64,000 nucleotides of DNA, taken from assembly GCA_022844165.1 (NCBI GenBank), contig JALHMH010000001.1, positions 248,001 to 312,000 of the forward strand. The letters run 5' to 3'. This stretch comes from Lysobacterales bacterium (GTDB lineage: Bacteria; Pseudomonadota; Gammaproteobacteria; Xanthomonadales; SZUA-5). Shown piece by piece: positions 9,425 through 16,925 of this stretch. Position numbers and translations under genes: made by a program. The first letter of the stretch is position 1, and each line of letters opens with the position of its first letter. The notes beneath the pieces were generated by a model that saw only the letters and a list, made by a program, of their open reading frames with translations, was not told the origin of the DNA and made no database searches.

Positions 9425-10585
9425 ATGCGTCGCGTGTTGTTTTCGATGTCGCTACTTCTCTTGAGCGTTGAGATTGCAGCCAATACATTGCGTTTAGCTG
9501 ATCCGGCATTCTTGGCAACCATCCGCGACGATGAACCGACTCTGCCGCGCGGTATGACGGCTTTCGAGCAGAGCGTTTGGCGCGTACCTGATCTCTCACG
9601 CATGCCATTCGCGCCGCCCAGCGGCGTGGTTGATACGCCCTCTGAATTTGAGCGCAACGCCGGTTTGATGATTCGCTGGGGTTCGCAGAATGCGCTGCTG
9701 ACCAGCATGGCCGTTGCTATCACAACCGGCGAGCCAAATTTCACCTTGTACGTCGTCGTTTCGGCTGGCTTGCAGGCCTCAGCCCAATCGACTTTGACTG
9801 GAGCCGGCGCGAATATGGCTCAGGTGCAATTTGTGGTCGCCAACTCCAATTCGGTTTGGATACGGGACTACGGCCCCCGTTTCATCGACGACAACGGACG
9901 CCGCGCAATTGTTGACCACATCTACAATCGGCCTCGGCCTCTGGATGATGCGATTCCGGGCGTCTTCGCAACCATACTTGGTGAGACCAGGTACGAGTTG
10001 CCGCTGAGCCATGGCGGCGGCAATTTCCATTTGTTCGATGACAGCAGCGCTTATATGACTTCGCTGATTGTCAACGAGAATCCGGGGTCGACGGCGCAGT
10101 CGGTGCGGGATGCTTTTCTCGCATACCAGGGTTTGAACCTGACCATCACAGATCCCATGCCGGCAAGTTTCGACTCGACGCAGCATATCGATATGTGGAT
10201 GCTGCCTGCGGACGACGGCCGGGTGATCGTCAACGAGTACCCCAATACCGGAGGCGTCTACGCAACGCCTCGTCAGGTGACCGAGGCAGTGGCGACGCAG
10301 TTGTCGAATGCTGGCAAGACGGTGTTGCGTTTGGGCGGATTCAGCGTCAGTGGTGTGCACTACACCTATGCGAACGCGGTTATTCTCAACAGCACCGTTC
10401 TGGCATGCCAATTCAATGGCTATCCGAATGAGAATCAGAATGCGATTGCGGTGTTCCAGCAGGCATTCCCAACACGCGCAATCGTGCCAATCGATTGCAG
10501 CGGCATTATCAGTTTGGCCGGCGCGATACACTGCATCGTGATGCACGTGCCAGCTGTGCTGTTGCGCAATAGTTTCGAGTCATGA
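9425..10585 (+). CDS. Secreted agmatine/peptidyl-arginine deiminase-family protein
   Basis: The protein has 386 residues from ATG at 9425, where the signal peptide begins (MRRVLFSMSLLLLSVEIAA); the frame is open into the tRNA upstream but that part is not coding. It shows the guanidino-modifying (PAD/agmatine deiminase, PF04371-type) motifs in order: RDYGP at 147-151, HGGGN at 196-200, HIDMW at 254-258 and the nucleophile in GAIHC at C370. These supply the Asp, His and Cys expected for converting arginine-type guanidinium groups to citrulline- or carbamoyl-type products. Export suggests action outside the cytoplasm, closer to the Porphyromonas-type peptidyl-arginine deiminase than to cytosolic agmatine deiminase. 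The tail LLRNSFES resembles the kelch protein's ending. The substrate is not determined by sequence. Confidence 0.8.
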   Translation: MRRVLFSMSLLLLSVEIAANTLRLADPAFLATIRDDEPTLPRGMTAFEQSVWRVPDLSRMPFAPPSGVVDTPSEFERNAGLMIRWGSQNALLTSMAVAITTGEPNFTLYVVVSAGLQASAQSTLTGAGANMAQVQFVVANSNSVWIRDYGPRFIDDNGRRAIVDHIYNRPRPLDDAIPGVFATILGETRYELPLSHGGGNFHLFDDSSAYMTSLIVNENPGSTAQSVRDAFLAYQGLNLTITDPMPASFDSTQHIDMWMLPADDGRVIVNEYPNTGGVYATPRQVTEAVATQLSNAGKTVLRLGGFSVSGVHYTYANAVILNSTVLACQFNGYPNENQNAIAVFQQAFPTRAIVPIDCSGIISLAGAIHCIVMHVPAVLLRNSFES

Positions 10586-10616
10586 AGCTGTCATTGAGGT
10601 CGGCAATGCTGATCCC

Positions 10617-11456
10617 ATGGCGCTGCTTCCCTACCTGATCTGGCCAGGACTGCTGGCACTTTGCTGCCTCGGCACCGCATTTGGAATTGCGGTCGAACGG
10701 CCGTTGCTTGGATTCAATCTAAGTTATCTGTTCCTGGCTGGTACCTTGTTTGTCCTTGAGCGGACGATGCCGTTCGAGCGGTCGTGGTTGCGAGACGATG
10801 GTCAAATGTGGCCCGACTTCCTGCACACGCTGATCAGCAAAGGCGGCGTACAGCTATGGGTATTGGGTTCGACGGCGATCGGTTTTGCGCAACACGCGGT
10901 ACCGGCGTACTGGTGGCCGAGCCATTGGCCAATGTGGTCGCAAGTGTTGCTGACGCTCGTCATCGCAGAATTCGGCCTCTATTGGGCGCACCGCTTGTCG
11001 CACGAATGGCCCGCCATTTGGCGCTTGCATGCCGTACACCACAGCGTGACGCGCCTGTGGTTTTGGAATACCGGGCGCTTCCACATCGGCAATGCCCTCA
11101 CCAGCATCGCGTTCAGCGCGCCCCTGTTGTGGCTGATCGGCGCCCCCGGCGAGTGCCTGACCTGGTTGTCGGCGTTCACCGCTTTCGTCGGAATGCTCAC
11201 CCACTGCAATGTCTCTTTGCGCTGCGGTTGGTTGAACTTTGTCTTCAATACACCCGAACTGCATCGATGGCATCATTCACGGGTGCTCGACGAGGGCAAT
11301 CGCAACTACGGTGAGAATTTGGTGCTCTGGGACCAGCTGTTTGGGACGTTCTATTGGCCGCGAGATCGACGCCCTCCGGCCGATATTGGAATTGCCGAAG
11401 AGATGCCGCAGAGTTTCGCTGGACAACTGTTGTTTCCGTTCCGCCGCGCCGAATGA
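10617..11456 (+). CDS. Sterol desaturase / fatty-acid hydroxylase family membrane protein
   Basis: The protein has 279 residues with several membrane segments in its first 120 residues. It carries the histidine boxes of the di-iron hydroxylase superfamily (PF04116): HRLSH at 125-129, HAVHH at 138-142 and HRWHH at 216-220, plus H196. Such enzymes hydroxylate or desaturate lipids using oxygen at the cytoplasmic face of the membrane. The start ATG 10617 precedes a hydrophobic N-terminus. The downstream gene overlaps its stop codon by ATGA, so the two are probably co-translated. The actual lipid substrate cannot be told from sequence. Confidence 0.85.
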   Translation: MALLPYLIWPGLLALCCLGTAFGIAVERPLLGFNLSYLFLAGTLFVLERTMPFERSWLRDDGQMWPDFLHTLISKGGVQLWVLGSTAIGFAQHAVPAYWWPSHWPMWSQVLLTLVIAEFGLYWAHRLSHEWPAIWRLHAVHHSVTRLWFWNTGRFHIGNALTSIAFSAPLLWLIGAPGECLTWLSAFTAFVGMLTHCNVSLRCGWLNFVFNTPELHRWHHSRVLDEGNRNYGENLVLWDQLFGTFYWPRDRRPPADIGIAEEMPQSFAGQLLFPFRRAE

Positions 11457-11935
11457 CGACTTTGCCTTTGGTTCTGTTGCTCGCGCTGGGAGCTGGTGGC
11501 GAAATTCACCGCTGCGTAGAAAGTGGCCGGGTCGTCTTTCAGGACAAGCCATGTGCCGGCAGTGCTGCACAAGGGCTCAAGACCCATAGCGACTCGGCGA
11601 AAGCTGAGCGCGAGCTGCGAATTTGGTTGGCGCAACAGCGGGCGCGGGCCGAGCCACCAAGTCCCTCCGCTGGGCGGAGTAGCGAATCGGTAACCGTCAG
11701 CGAAGCGCGACTGGCGGTCTGTTCTGAGCGTTTTCTGCATTGCGCCGGCAGCGATGAGTCAGCGATGGACGCCTGTGTCGCCACGTTACCACGCTGCGGG
11801 CCAAATGGTGGGGATTGTTGCCCCGCCGCTTGCATCAATCGTTATCAGGTCTTGCGTGCGGATGGACATGAGCGCGCCAGCGCTGTTCGTTTGGCGCTGC
11901 TCGATCCCAACGCCCCTGCGTGCGCCAGCCCCTGA
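11453..11935 (+). CDS. DUF4124-type exported protein
   Basis: The protein has 160 residues starting at ATG 11453, which overlaps the preceding stop codon (ATGA). A short hydrophobic leader (TTLPLVLLLALGAGG) is followed by IHRCVESGRVVFQDKPC, matching the DUF4124 pattern (a short cysteine-flanked 'V-Y/F-x-D-x-P-C' domain found in many proteobacterial periplasmic proteins). The C-terminal half has a cluster of cysteines (CGPNGGDCCPAAC), probably in disulfides. The function is unknown. Coupling to the lipid hydroxylase suggests shared expression rather than a known joint role. Confidence 0.7.
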   Translation: MTTLPLVLLLALGAGGEIHRCVESGRVVFQDKPCAGSAAQGLKTHSDSAKAERELRIWLAQQRARAEPPSPSAGRSSESVTVSEARLAVCSERFLHCAGSDESAMDACVATLPRCGPNGGDCCPAACINRYQVLRADGHERASAVRLALLDPNAPACASP

Positions 11936-12019
11936 GCGCGACTTAAGCCCCCTTCCGCGCACCGCGTCGTTTCTTCGCCTGCGCCGTCATCACGTCAAAC
12001 CGTGGGCCATGCGCTCCGG

Positions 12020-12883
12020 TCAAGCCGCCTGAGGTTGCTTCTGCAGGATTCCGAGCATGGCCGCCAGCTTTTCGCGAAGCTCACGTCGGTCGACGATGGC
12101 ATCGATCGCTCCCTTTTCGACCAAGAACTCGCTTCGCTGAAATCCCTCCGGCAGTGTTTCGCGTACGGTTTGTTCGATGACTCGAGGGCCGGCGAAACCA
12201 ATGAGCGCTTGCGGTTCGGCGATGTTGAGATCCCCCAGCATCCCGAGACTGGCCGAGACACCGCCCGTTGTTGGGTGAGTCAGGACTGACACATAAGGAA
12301 CACCCGCACGCTTCATGCGAGCCAGCGCGGCACTGGTCTTGCTCATTTGCATGAGCGAAAACAAGCCCTCCTGCATCCGAGCGCCGCCGGTGGCCGAAAA
12401 TCCGACCAGCGGCACCCTTTCGTCAAGCGCTCGCTCGGCAGCTCTGGCGAACTTCTCGCCAACAACGGAGCCCATCGATCCACCCATAAACCCGAATTCG
12501 AAGGCGCATGTGATGATAGTTCGCGATTTGAGCAATCCACGAGCGCTGACCAGCGCATCTTTTTCGCCGGTCGCACGCTGCGACTGGATGAGGCGATCGC
12601 GATAGCGCTTGGCGTCCCTGAATTTGAGTGCATCGAACGGCGCCAGGTTTGTGTCGATTTCGGAGAATGTGCCGGGATCGAGGAACTCCTGCAAGCGTTT
12701 GCGAGCGGCTATCGGCATGTGGTGACTGCATTTCGGGCAGACCCGCAAATTTCGCTCCAGTTCCGGGCCATACAAAACGGCCTGACACGATGGACACTTC
12801 TCCCAAAGACCTTCGGGAACGTTCTTCTTTGCTGCGCCTTCGGTGCGAATACGCGAAGGCATGAGTTTGCTGAGCCAGGACAT
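12020..12883 (-). CDS. accD: Acetyl-CoA carboxylase carboxyltransferase subunit beta
   Basis: The protein has 287 residues, the usual length. The N-terminal zinc ribbon is C30-x2-C33 and C49-x2-C52 (CPSC, CPKC). The crotonase-like carboxyltransferase domain has [23 protein letters not shown] and [16 protein letters not shown]. With AccA it transfers the carboxyl group from carboxybiotin to acetyl-CoA, the first step of fatty acid synthesis, in the cytoplasm. The gene stands alone here; neither trp genes nor folC are next to it. A 26-codon lysine/arginine-rich frame begins over its stop codon (see findings). Confidence 0.97.
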   Translation of the reverse strand: MSWLSKLMPSRIRTEGAAKKNVPEGLWEKCPSCQAVLYGPELERNLRVCPKCSHHMPIAARKRLQEFLDPGTFSEIDTNLAPFDALKFRDAKRYRDRLIQSQRATGEKDALVSARGLLKSRTIITCAFEFGFMGGSMGSVVGEKFARAAERALDERVPLVGFSATGGARMQEGLFSLMQMSKTSAALARMKRAGVPYVSVLTHPTTGGVSASLGMLGDLNIAEPQALIGFAGPRVIEQTVRETLPEGFQRSEFLVEKGAIDAIVDRRELREKLAAMLGILQKQPQAA

Positions 12884-13381
12884 CGTGATCGCCGATCTGA
12901 ATTGAGGGTTGCCAATCGTGTCAGTGCATCAACAATCTTCGTCAAGCGCTGCCGAATGGATGGCGGCCGGCCGATCGCCAACCTCAGTTGTACGGATCTG
13001 GCTTCAGATCATCCAGCAGTCGGTTCGTCTCGGCCAACGAGATCTATTTCGCCGTTGTGTCAACTCACGATTGGCGACGGATTATGGCGCTGTTTTTTCA
13101 AAACGCCATTCTCAAGGATGCGATCGGGCTTCGACGCTCACCACAGACTGAGGCTCACTCAGGTCGCGACCATGCCTCTTCGGCCCGACTGATGCGTGGG
13201 CGCTGTGCGTAAAACTCGAACCGCAGCAAAAGCGAATGCGATCGCGAGGATGAGCCATGAGGGCAAAGTGCCTCGAACACACGCGAAGGACCATGTCGCA
13301 GGACTACTGGAACAGCTGGCGGGGTTGCCCCGCCAGCTTACCCGATCGGCAATCGGGGAGGGTCGATTGCCGACGAGTTCT
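12884..13381. other. Intergenic region between accD and the phasin gene, with two hairpins
   Basis: I see no credible gene in these 498 bases; the short frames lack start signals and family features. Near the phasin end there are two strong stem-loops: 13347-13372 (CGGCAATCG with CGATTGCCG) and 13314-13338 (an 11-bp stem AGCTGGCGGGG around TTG). They lie just after the phasin stop on the - strand but have no T-run, so they may stabilise the mRNA 3' end or act with Rho rather than as intrinsic terminators. Confidence 0.5.
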
Positions 13382-13762
13382 TCAGCGCTTCGATGCGGCT
13401 TTCGGCGTCTTGGCGACTGCATCGTTGGCGGCTTCGACGGTACCTTTCAGCAAGTTGCCAAAAGCCTCGGTGGTTTTCACAACAACGCCAGACACTTCTT
13501 GCGACACGGCGTACAGCTGTTCGGCCGAATCTTTCAGCGCGCTGACGCTCTTCGGCCACACGGCGCGAGCGGTATCGAAATCGCGCACTTCGCTGGCCTG
13601 GCCAACAAAATCCGTGGCCGACTTCAGCCCCGTTTCAAGCGATTTCAGTTGAATATCGACGAGCTTCTCGAAGCCGTCGACGGCGATTGCATTGACCTTG
13701 ATGAAGGTCTCAGCGGCCTGCTTGGAGAGGGCCAGGACCTGATTGCTGGTTTGCTCGAACAT
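13382..13762 (-). CDS. Phasin family protein
   Basis: This 126-residue, largely helical protein has the phasin (PF09361-type) layout: FEQTSNQVLALSKQAAETFIKVNAIAVDGFEKL at the N-terminus, then KSLETGLKSATDFVGQASEV and an alanine/lysine-rich tail (AKTPKAASKR). Phasins coat polyhydroxyalkanoate granules and control their size. No PHA synthase is in the window. A Shine-Dalgarno AGGAGA precedes ATG 13762. An inverted repeat built from TGC/GCA elements lies 32 bases upstream and could be the operator of a PhaR-type repressor (inference). Confidence 0.85.
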   Translation of the reverse strand: MFEQTSNQVLALSKQAAETFIKVNAIAVDGFEKLVDIQLKSLETGLKSATDFVGQASEVRDFDTARAVWPKSVSALKDSAEQLYAVSQEVSGVVVKTTEAFGNLLKGTVEAANDAVAKTPKAASKR

Positions 13763-13793
13763 GACTTGTCTCCTGATAACGACGAATGGTGCG

Positions 13794-13821
13794 GTGCAGC
13801 ATAATTCCGAGAATGCTGCAC
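13794..13821. promoter_or_regulatory. Inverted repeat upstream of the phasin gene, possible PhaR operator
   Basis: A perfect 9-bp inverted repeat, GTGCAGCAT and ATGCTGCAC, is separated by 10 bases. The arms extend with one mismatch to TGC and GCA at the outer ends. PhaR-type repressors are known to bind TGC-rich sites in phasin promoters. The location fits but binding is inferred. Confidence 0.4.
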
Positions 13822-13880
13822 TGCAACATTTTTCCGGAAGTTATTCAGGCGGACTTTACAAGTCCGGATGATCCGCGTCG

Positions 13881-14453
13881 TCAGGTCGAAGGCATGGTTG
13901 TAAGCGATGTGCGCACTGCGGAGTCCGCGTTCGGGCCCAGCCAGATCGACAACAACACACGATTGAACTCGATGCCGGCGATATGCGCGCTGTCGCCGCC
14001 CTCAACCTCGATCTTGGCACCACCATCGGGCGTATAAAAAATCGTGATGCGTTTGCCGCGCTCCGCAGCGGGAAGGACGGCGAGAAACTTCTCGATCCGG
14101 GACGCTGTGCGTGCCAGCGTCTCTGCGTCGGTAGCGAGTTCGAACTGACGGCGGAAGTGCTCGACGACTTGATCCTTCGGTAGGGAATTGGCGTACCAGA
14201 TCAACGTGATCCGCATCGGAGTCAAGCCAGCTGCGAGATCTTCGTGTTTGGCTGCACCCATCGGTGCATGCAACGCCAGCCCATAAAAGGGAATAAAGCT
14301 GCGATGCACAATCGCGCTGCCAGAAAGCGGCCATGGCCGCGATTCGTCTGGCACACGAATCATAGGCTCGATCTCAGTTCCAGCATGGTTGAGCGCTAGC
14401 ATTTGCGCGGGAAACAGCGCGACAGCGAGACCCAGTAGCGCTGTTCTGATCAT
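13881..14453 (-). CDS. Exported chalcone isomerase-like domain protein
   Basis: The protein has 190 residues from ATG 14453, chosen because a signal peptide starts there (MIRTALLGLAVALFPAQMLA); the open frame continues 39 codons upstream without one. The mature part includes SFIPFYGLALHAP, LIWYANSLPKDQVVEHFRR and RITIFYTPDGGAKIEVEG. This is the pattern of the chalcone-isomerase-like periplasmic domain (PF16036-type) seen in many gammaproteobacteria. No catalytic role is established for this bacterial family. It lies beside queD but the spacing (70 bases) does not force co-transcription. Confidence 0.7.
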   Translation of the reverse strand: MIRTALLGLAVALFPAQMLALNHAGTEIEPMIRVPDESRPWPLSGSAIVHRSFIPFYGLALHAPMGAAKHEDLAAGLTPMRITLIWYANSLPKDQVVEHFRRQFELATDAETLARTASRIEKFLAVLPAAERGKRITIFYTPDGGAKIEVEGGDSAHIAGIEFNRVLLSIWLGPNADSAVRTSLTTMPST

Positions 14454-14523
14454 GTGCGGTCCATGTAAAGTGGATAGGCTCATCATAGACCTGTCGCGGC
14501 GGAACAAGCTAAGTGCTGGGTCG

Positions 14524-14886
14524 CTATTTTCCGGGCCCGTTATAGCGGGAGCCCGCTGTACAGGTTTCATGCACGACGATCGACGAAAGTAAGGGCAGGC
14601 GAGGCTTCAGCTGTTCCCAGATCCACTGTGCCAGGCGCTCGCTCGTTGGGTTCTCAAGACCGGGCACATCGTTCAGGTAGTGGTGGTCCAACTGATCGAA
14701 CAGCGGCTGAAACGCCGCCTTGACGTCCGCAAAATCCATCACCCAACCTTCGGGCTCAATCAACTCGCCGGTCAAATGGACTTCGATGCGGAACGAATGC
14801 CCGTGCAAGCGCGAGCACTTGTGCATTGCCGGCAGATTCGGCAGCCGATGGGCCGCCTCGATGGTAAAGGCCTTAAAGATGTCCAC
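14524..14886 (-). CDS. queD: 6-carboxytetrahydropterin synthase (QueD / PTPS family)
   Basis: The protein has 120 residues, the family length. Zinc-binding histidines are H13 (AAHRL), H28 and H30 (RLHGHSF); the catalytic cysteine is C24. The pair DHHYLND at 67-73 and E107 (VHETCTAGS) complete the active site. It converts dihydroneopterin triphosphate to 6-carboxytetrahydropterin, an early step of queuosine synthesis for tRNA wobble modification. The window includes tRNA genes that queuosine would modify (Asn, Tyr), though no other que gene is nearby. Confidence 0.93.
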   Translation of the reverse strand: MDIFKAFTIEAAHRLPNLPAMHKCSRLHGHSFRIEVHLTGELIEPEGWVMDFADVKAAFQPLFDQLDHHYLNDVPGLENPTSERLAQWIWEQLKPRLPLLSSIVVHETCTAGSRYNGPGK

Positions 14887-14923
14887 GACGTGCAGATCGA
14901 GCGGAAAGAAAGTGACGCCGCTC

Positions 14924-15000
14924 TGGTGGCTATGGGTGGGCTCGAACCACCGACCTCAGCATTATGAGTGCCGCGCTCTGACCAGCTGAGCTACATAGCC
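14924..15000 (-). tRNA. tRNA-Met(CAT), elongator type
   Basis: This is a 77-nt cloverleaf on the - strand. The acceptor stem GGCTATG pairs with CATAGCC, the anticodon loop CTCATAA reads CAT, the T-loop is GGTTCGAGCC, and CCA is encoded at 14924-14926. The paired first base and the overall form are those of elongator tRNA-Met rather than the initiator. Confidence 0.93.
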
Positions 15001-15177
15001 AACGTGCGAAGACCGCGGATCATGCCACAGCTGGTCCGCTGGCGAAAAGTACAGGCCATGTGCGTTCAGTGAATCGATAAAGTCGCGACATGGGTTAGAG
15101 AATTCACGGCCAGTCTTTGACGGAACCCCGGTCCACGTTTCTTGCAGAGCATCAAGCCATGATCGCTGTGGATAAAC

Positions 15178-15458
15178 CGCTGTTGAGCGAAACGAATAAT
15201 GCTCGGCGGTCTGAGTCGAAGCCTCGCTGGTGTTGACGGAACTGGATCTCAAATGAGTCCAGTTTTCTTCGAAGCGGCTTTGGTTTTTGCAGCCCCATCA
15301 AGGGGGGGGCGAGGACCGGGGCTGACACGACGCAATGCATGTGTCGGGCCGAGCGCCCCGCGGCTGTGCCGTCGGGCCGGACATGCGAAGCGCGGGTTGT
15401 GGAAAGCACGCTGTCGAAGGAAGCCAACAGCGCTCGGCGATCTGAGGCGAAGCCTCAT
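15178..15458 (+). repeat. Dispersed structured repeat, copy R1 plus an extra partial end
   Basis: From about 15235 to 15458 the sequence matches the copies at 57551 and 59117 over its whole length: CTTCGAAGCGGCTTTGG, a GGCTGACACG block, CGGCTGTGCCG, GGGCCGGACATG, then GCTCGGCG and GAGGCGAAGCCTC at the end. About 45 bases of a second copy's end (GCTCGGCGGTCTGAGTCG, then AAGCCTC) precede it at 15178-15226. It lies between tRNA-Met and the cox cluster. The short frames in it are not genes. Confidence 0.75.
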
Positions 15459-15537
15459 CAGATTTTCATTGAAGCGCTACGCCCGGCTGGCTAACATTGC
15501 GGGCGCCTATGGATGCCTCTTACCCATCAACCATCAC

Positions 15538-16029
15538 GTGAACCAGCCGATCAGCGAACTCAATACCGCGGGATCGATCGAAATCGTCGCGCGCCCCAAT
15601 CGTTCTTCATCAATTCCGACTTTAGTCTTGGTATTCTGCGCGCTGACGCTCGCCGTAACAGCGGTGGCTGTTTTTAGTTTTCGTCAGGGCAACGCTTTTG
15701 TGCCGTACTTCGCGTTGTTCGACATTTTGTTGGTTGGTGCGAGCTTGTGGTGGGTTTGGCGTCGGGGAGACGATTTCGACAGAGTCAGCATTGGCTTCTC
15801 AGCGCTAACGGTCGAACAACGTCGTCGCGGAAGATCGAGTTGCGCAGAGTACGCGACACCATGGGCGAGATTGTGGGCGGAACGGCAGGTACATCGCACC
15901 GCACTGCTCGTCGGCTCGCACGGCAGGGCGACAGAAATTGGCGAGTTTCTCGCAGACACGGAGCGCGAACAATTGTCGAGCTTGTTGCGGCAACGCTTGA
16001 CTGAAATGCGCGCCGGCGAACGAAAATGA
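15538..16029 (+). CDS. DUF2244 membrane protein next to cytochrome oxidase
   Basis: The protein has 163 residues. I take GTG 15538 as the start because no ATG lies in frame nearby and the DUF2244 homology begins a few residues later (ARPNRSSS). Two membrane helices at about residues 25-65 are separated by a short turn with NAFVPYFALFD. A conserved soluble tail follows: VEQRRRG, ARLWAERQ and IGEFLADTERE. DUF2244 genes commonly sit just upstream of coxB in proteobacteria, as here, but the role is unknown. Its stop overlaps the first possible coxB start (ATGATG). The bases before the gene belong to the dispersed repeat, so the 5' regulatory region may be altered. Confidence 0.75.
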   Translation: MNQPISELNTAGSIEIVARPNRSSSIPTLVLVFCALTLAVTAVAVFSFRQGNAFVPYFALFDILLVGASLWWVWRRGDDFDRVSIGFSALTVEQRRRGRSSCAEYATPWARLWAERQVHRTALLVGSHGRATEIGEFLADTEREQLSSLLRQRLTEMRAGERK

Positions 16030-16049
16030 TGCAAAAGGAAGATATGGGC

Positions 16050-16895
16050 ATGAGGAAGGCAAAGGGCGGGTTAGGAGTGGCGCTGATGGCGCTGTCGGTG
16101 TCGGCTTGGGCTGTACCCGAACGATGGCAACTGAACATGACGCCGGGCGTGACGGCAACCAGCCAAGACGTGTTCCAACTGCACATGCTGATATTGTGGA
16201 TTTGCGTAGCGATTGGCATCGTTGTGTTCGGCGCCATGTTCTACGCGATGATTAAATTCCGCAAATCCAAGGGCGCTGTCCCGGCCACGTGGAGCCACAA
16301 CACCACTGCCGAGATCATCTGGACCGTCATCCCGGTGCTGATCCTGTTGGGCATGGCATGGCCCGCAACACAAACCCTGGTTCGTATGGCCGACACCGGC
16401 GATGCCGATATGACGGTCAAGATCACCGGATATCAGTGGAAATGGCGTTACGAGTACCTGGGCGAGGACGTGAAATTCATGAGTTCGTTGTCGCGCGCAG
16501 CGGATGAGGCGCGGCAACTGGGATCGGGCATCGATCCCAACTCGGTCGAGAACTATCTCTTGGACGTTGATCGGCCCCTGGTAGTGCCAACGAACACAAA
16601 AATTCGTTTTGTGATCACGGCGGACGATGTCATTCACGCATGGTGGGTTCCGGCGCTTGGATGGAAGCAGGACGCAATTCCCGGCTTCATCAACGAAGCC
16701 TGGACCGAGATCGAAGAACCCGGTACTTACCGGGGGCAGTGCGCTGAATTGTGTGGGAAGGACCATGGCTTTATGCCAATCGTGGTCGTCGCGAAGCCGC
16801 GCGCAGAGTTCGATGCCTGGCTGGCAGAGCAAAAAGCGGCCAACGCGCCTGCGACTGACGCCGTAGTTCAAGCGCCGGCGCCCACCAAGAGCTGA
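16050..16895 (+). CDS. coxB: Cytochrome c oxidase subunit II
   Basis: I prefer ATG 16050 (281 residues), since AAGGAAG lies eight bases upstream and a signal peptide (MRKAKGGLGVALMALSVSAWA) follows directly; in-frame ATGs at 16026, 16029 and 16044 are alternatives. Two membrane helices are followed by the CuA domain with ligands H196, C231, E233, C235, H239 and M242 (GQCAELCGKDHGFMP). The aromatic patch YQWKWRYEY is present. There is no C-terminal cytochrome c domain. CuA accepts electrons from cytochrome c at the periplasmic side. It begins the cox cluster. Confidence 0.95.
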   Translation: MRKAKGGLGVALMALSVSAWAVPERWQLNMTPGVTATSQDVFQLHMLILWICVAIGIVVFGAMFYAMIKFRKSKGAVPATWSHNTTAEIIWTVIPVLILLGMAWPATQTLVRMADTGDADMTVKITGYQWKWRYEYLGEDVKFMSSLSRAADEARQLGSGIDPNSVENYLLDVDRPLVVPTNTKIRFVITADDVIHAWWVPALGWKQDAIPGFINEAWTEIEEPGTYRGQCAELCGKDHGFMPIVVVAKPRAEFDAWLAEQKAANAPATDAVVQAPAPTKS

Positions 16896-16925
16896 TCGAT
16901 AGAGAATCTTAAAAGGCACGACTAA

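Noticed and set aside
12347..13192. A 281-codon + strand frame opposite accD
   Set aside because: Mostly antisense to accD, with no recognisable domain and no start signal.
13314..13338. Strong hairpin near the phasin gene taken as an intrinsic terminator
   Set aside because: There is no T-run on either strand after the stem, so I list it only as a structure.
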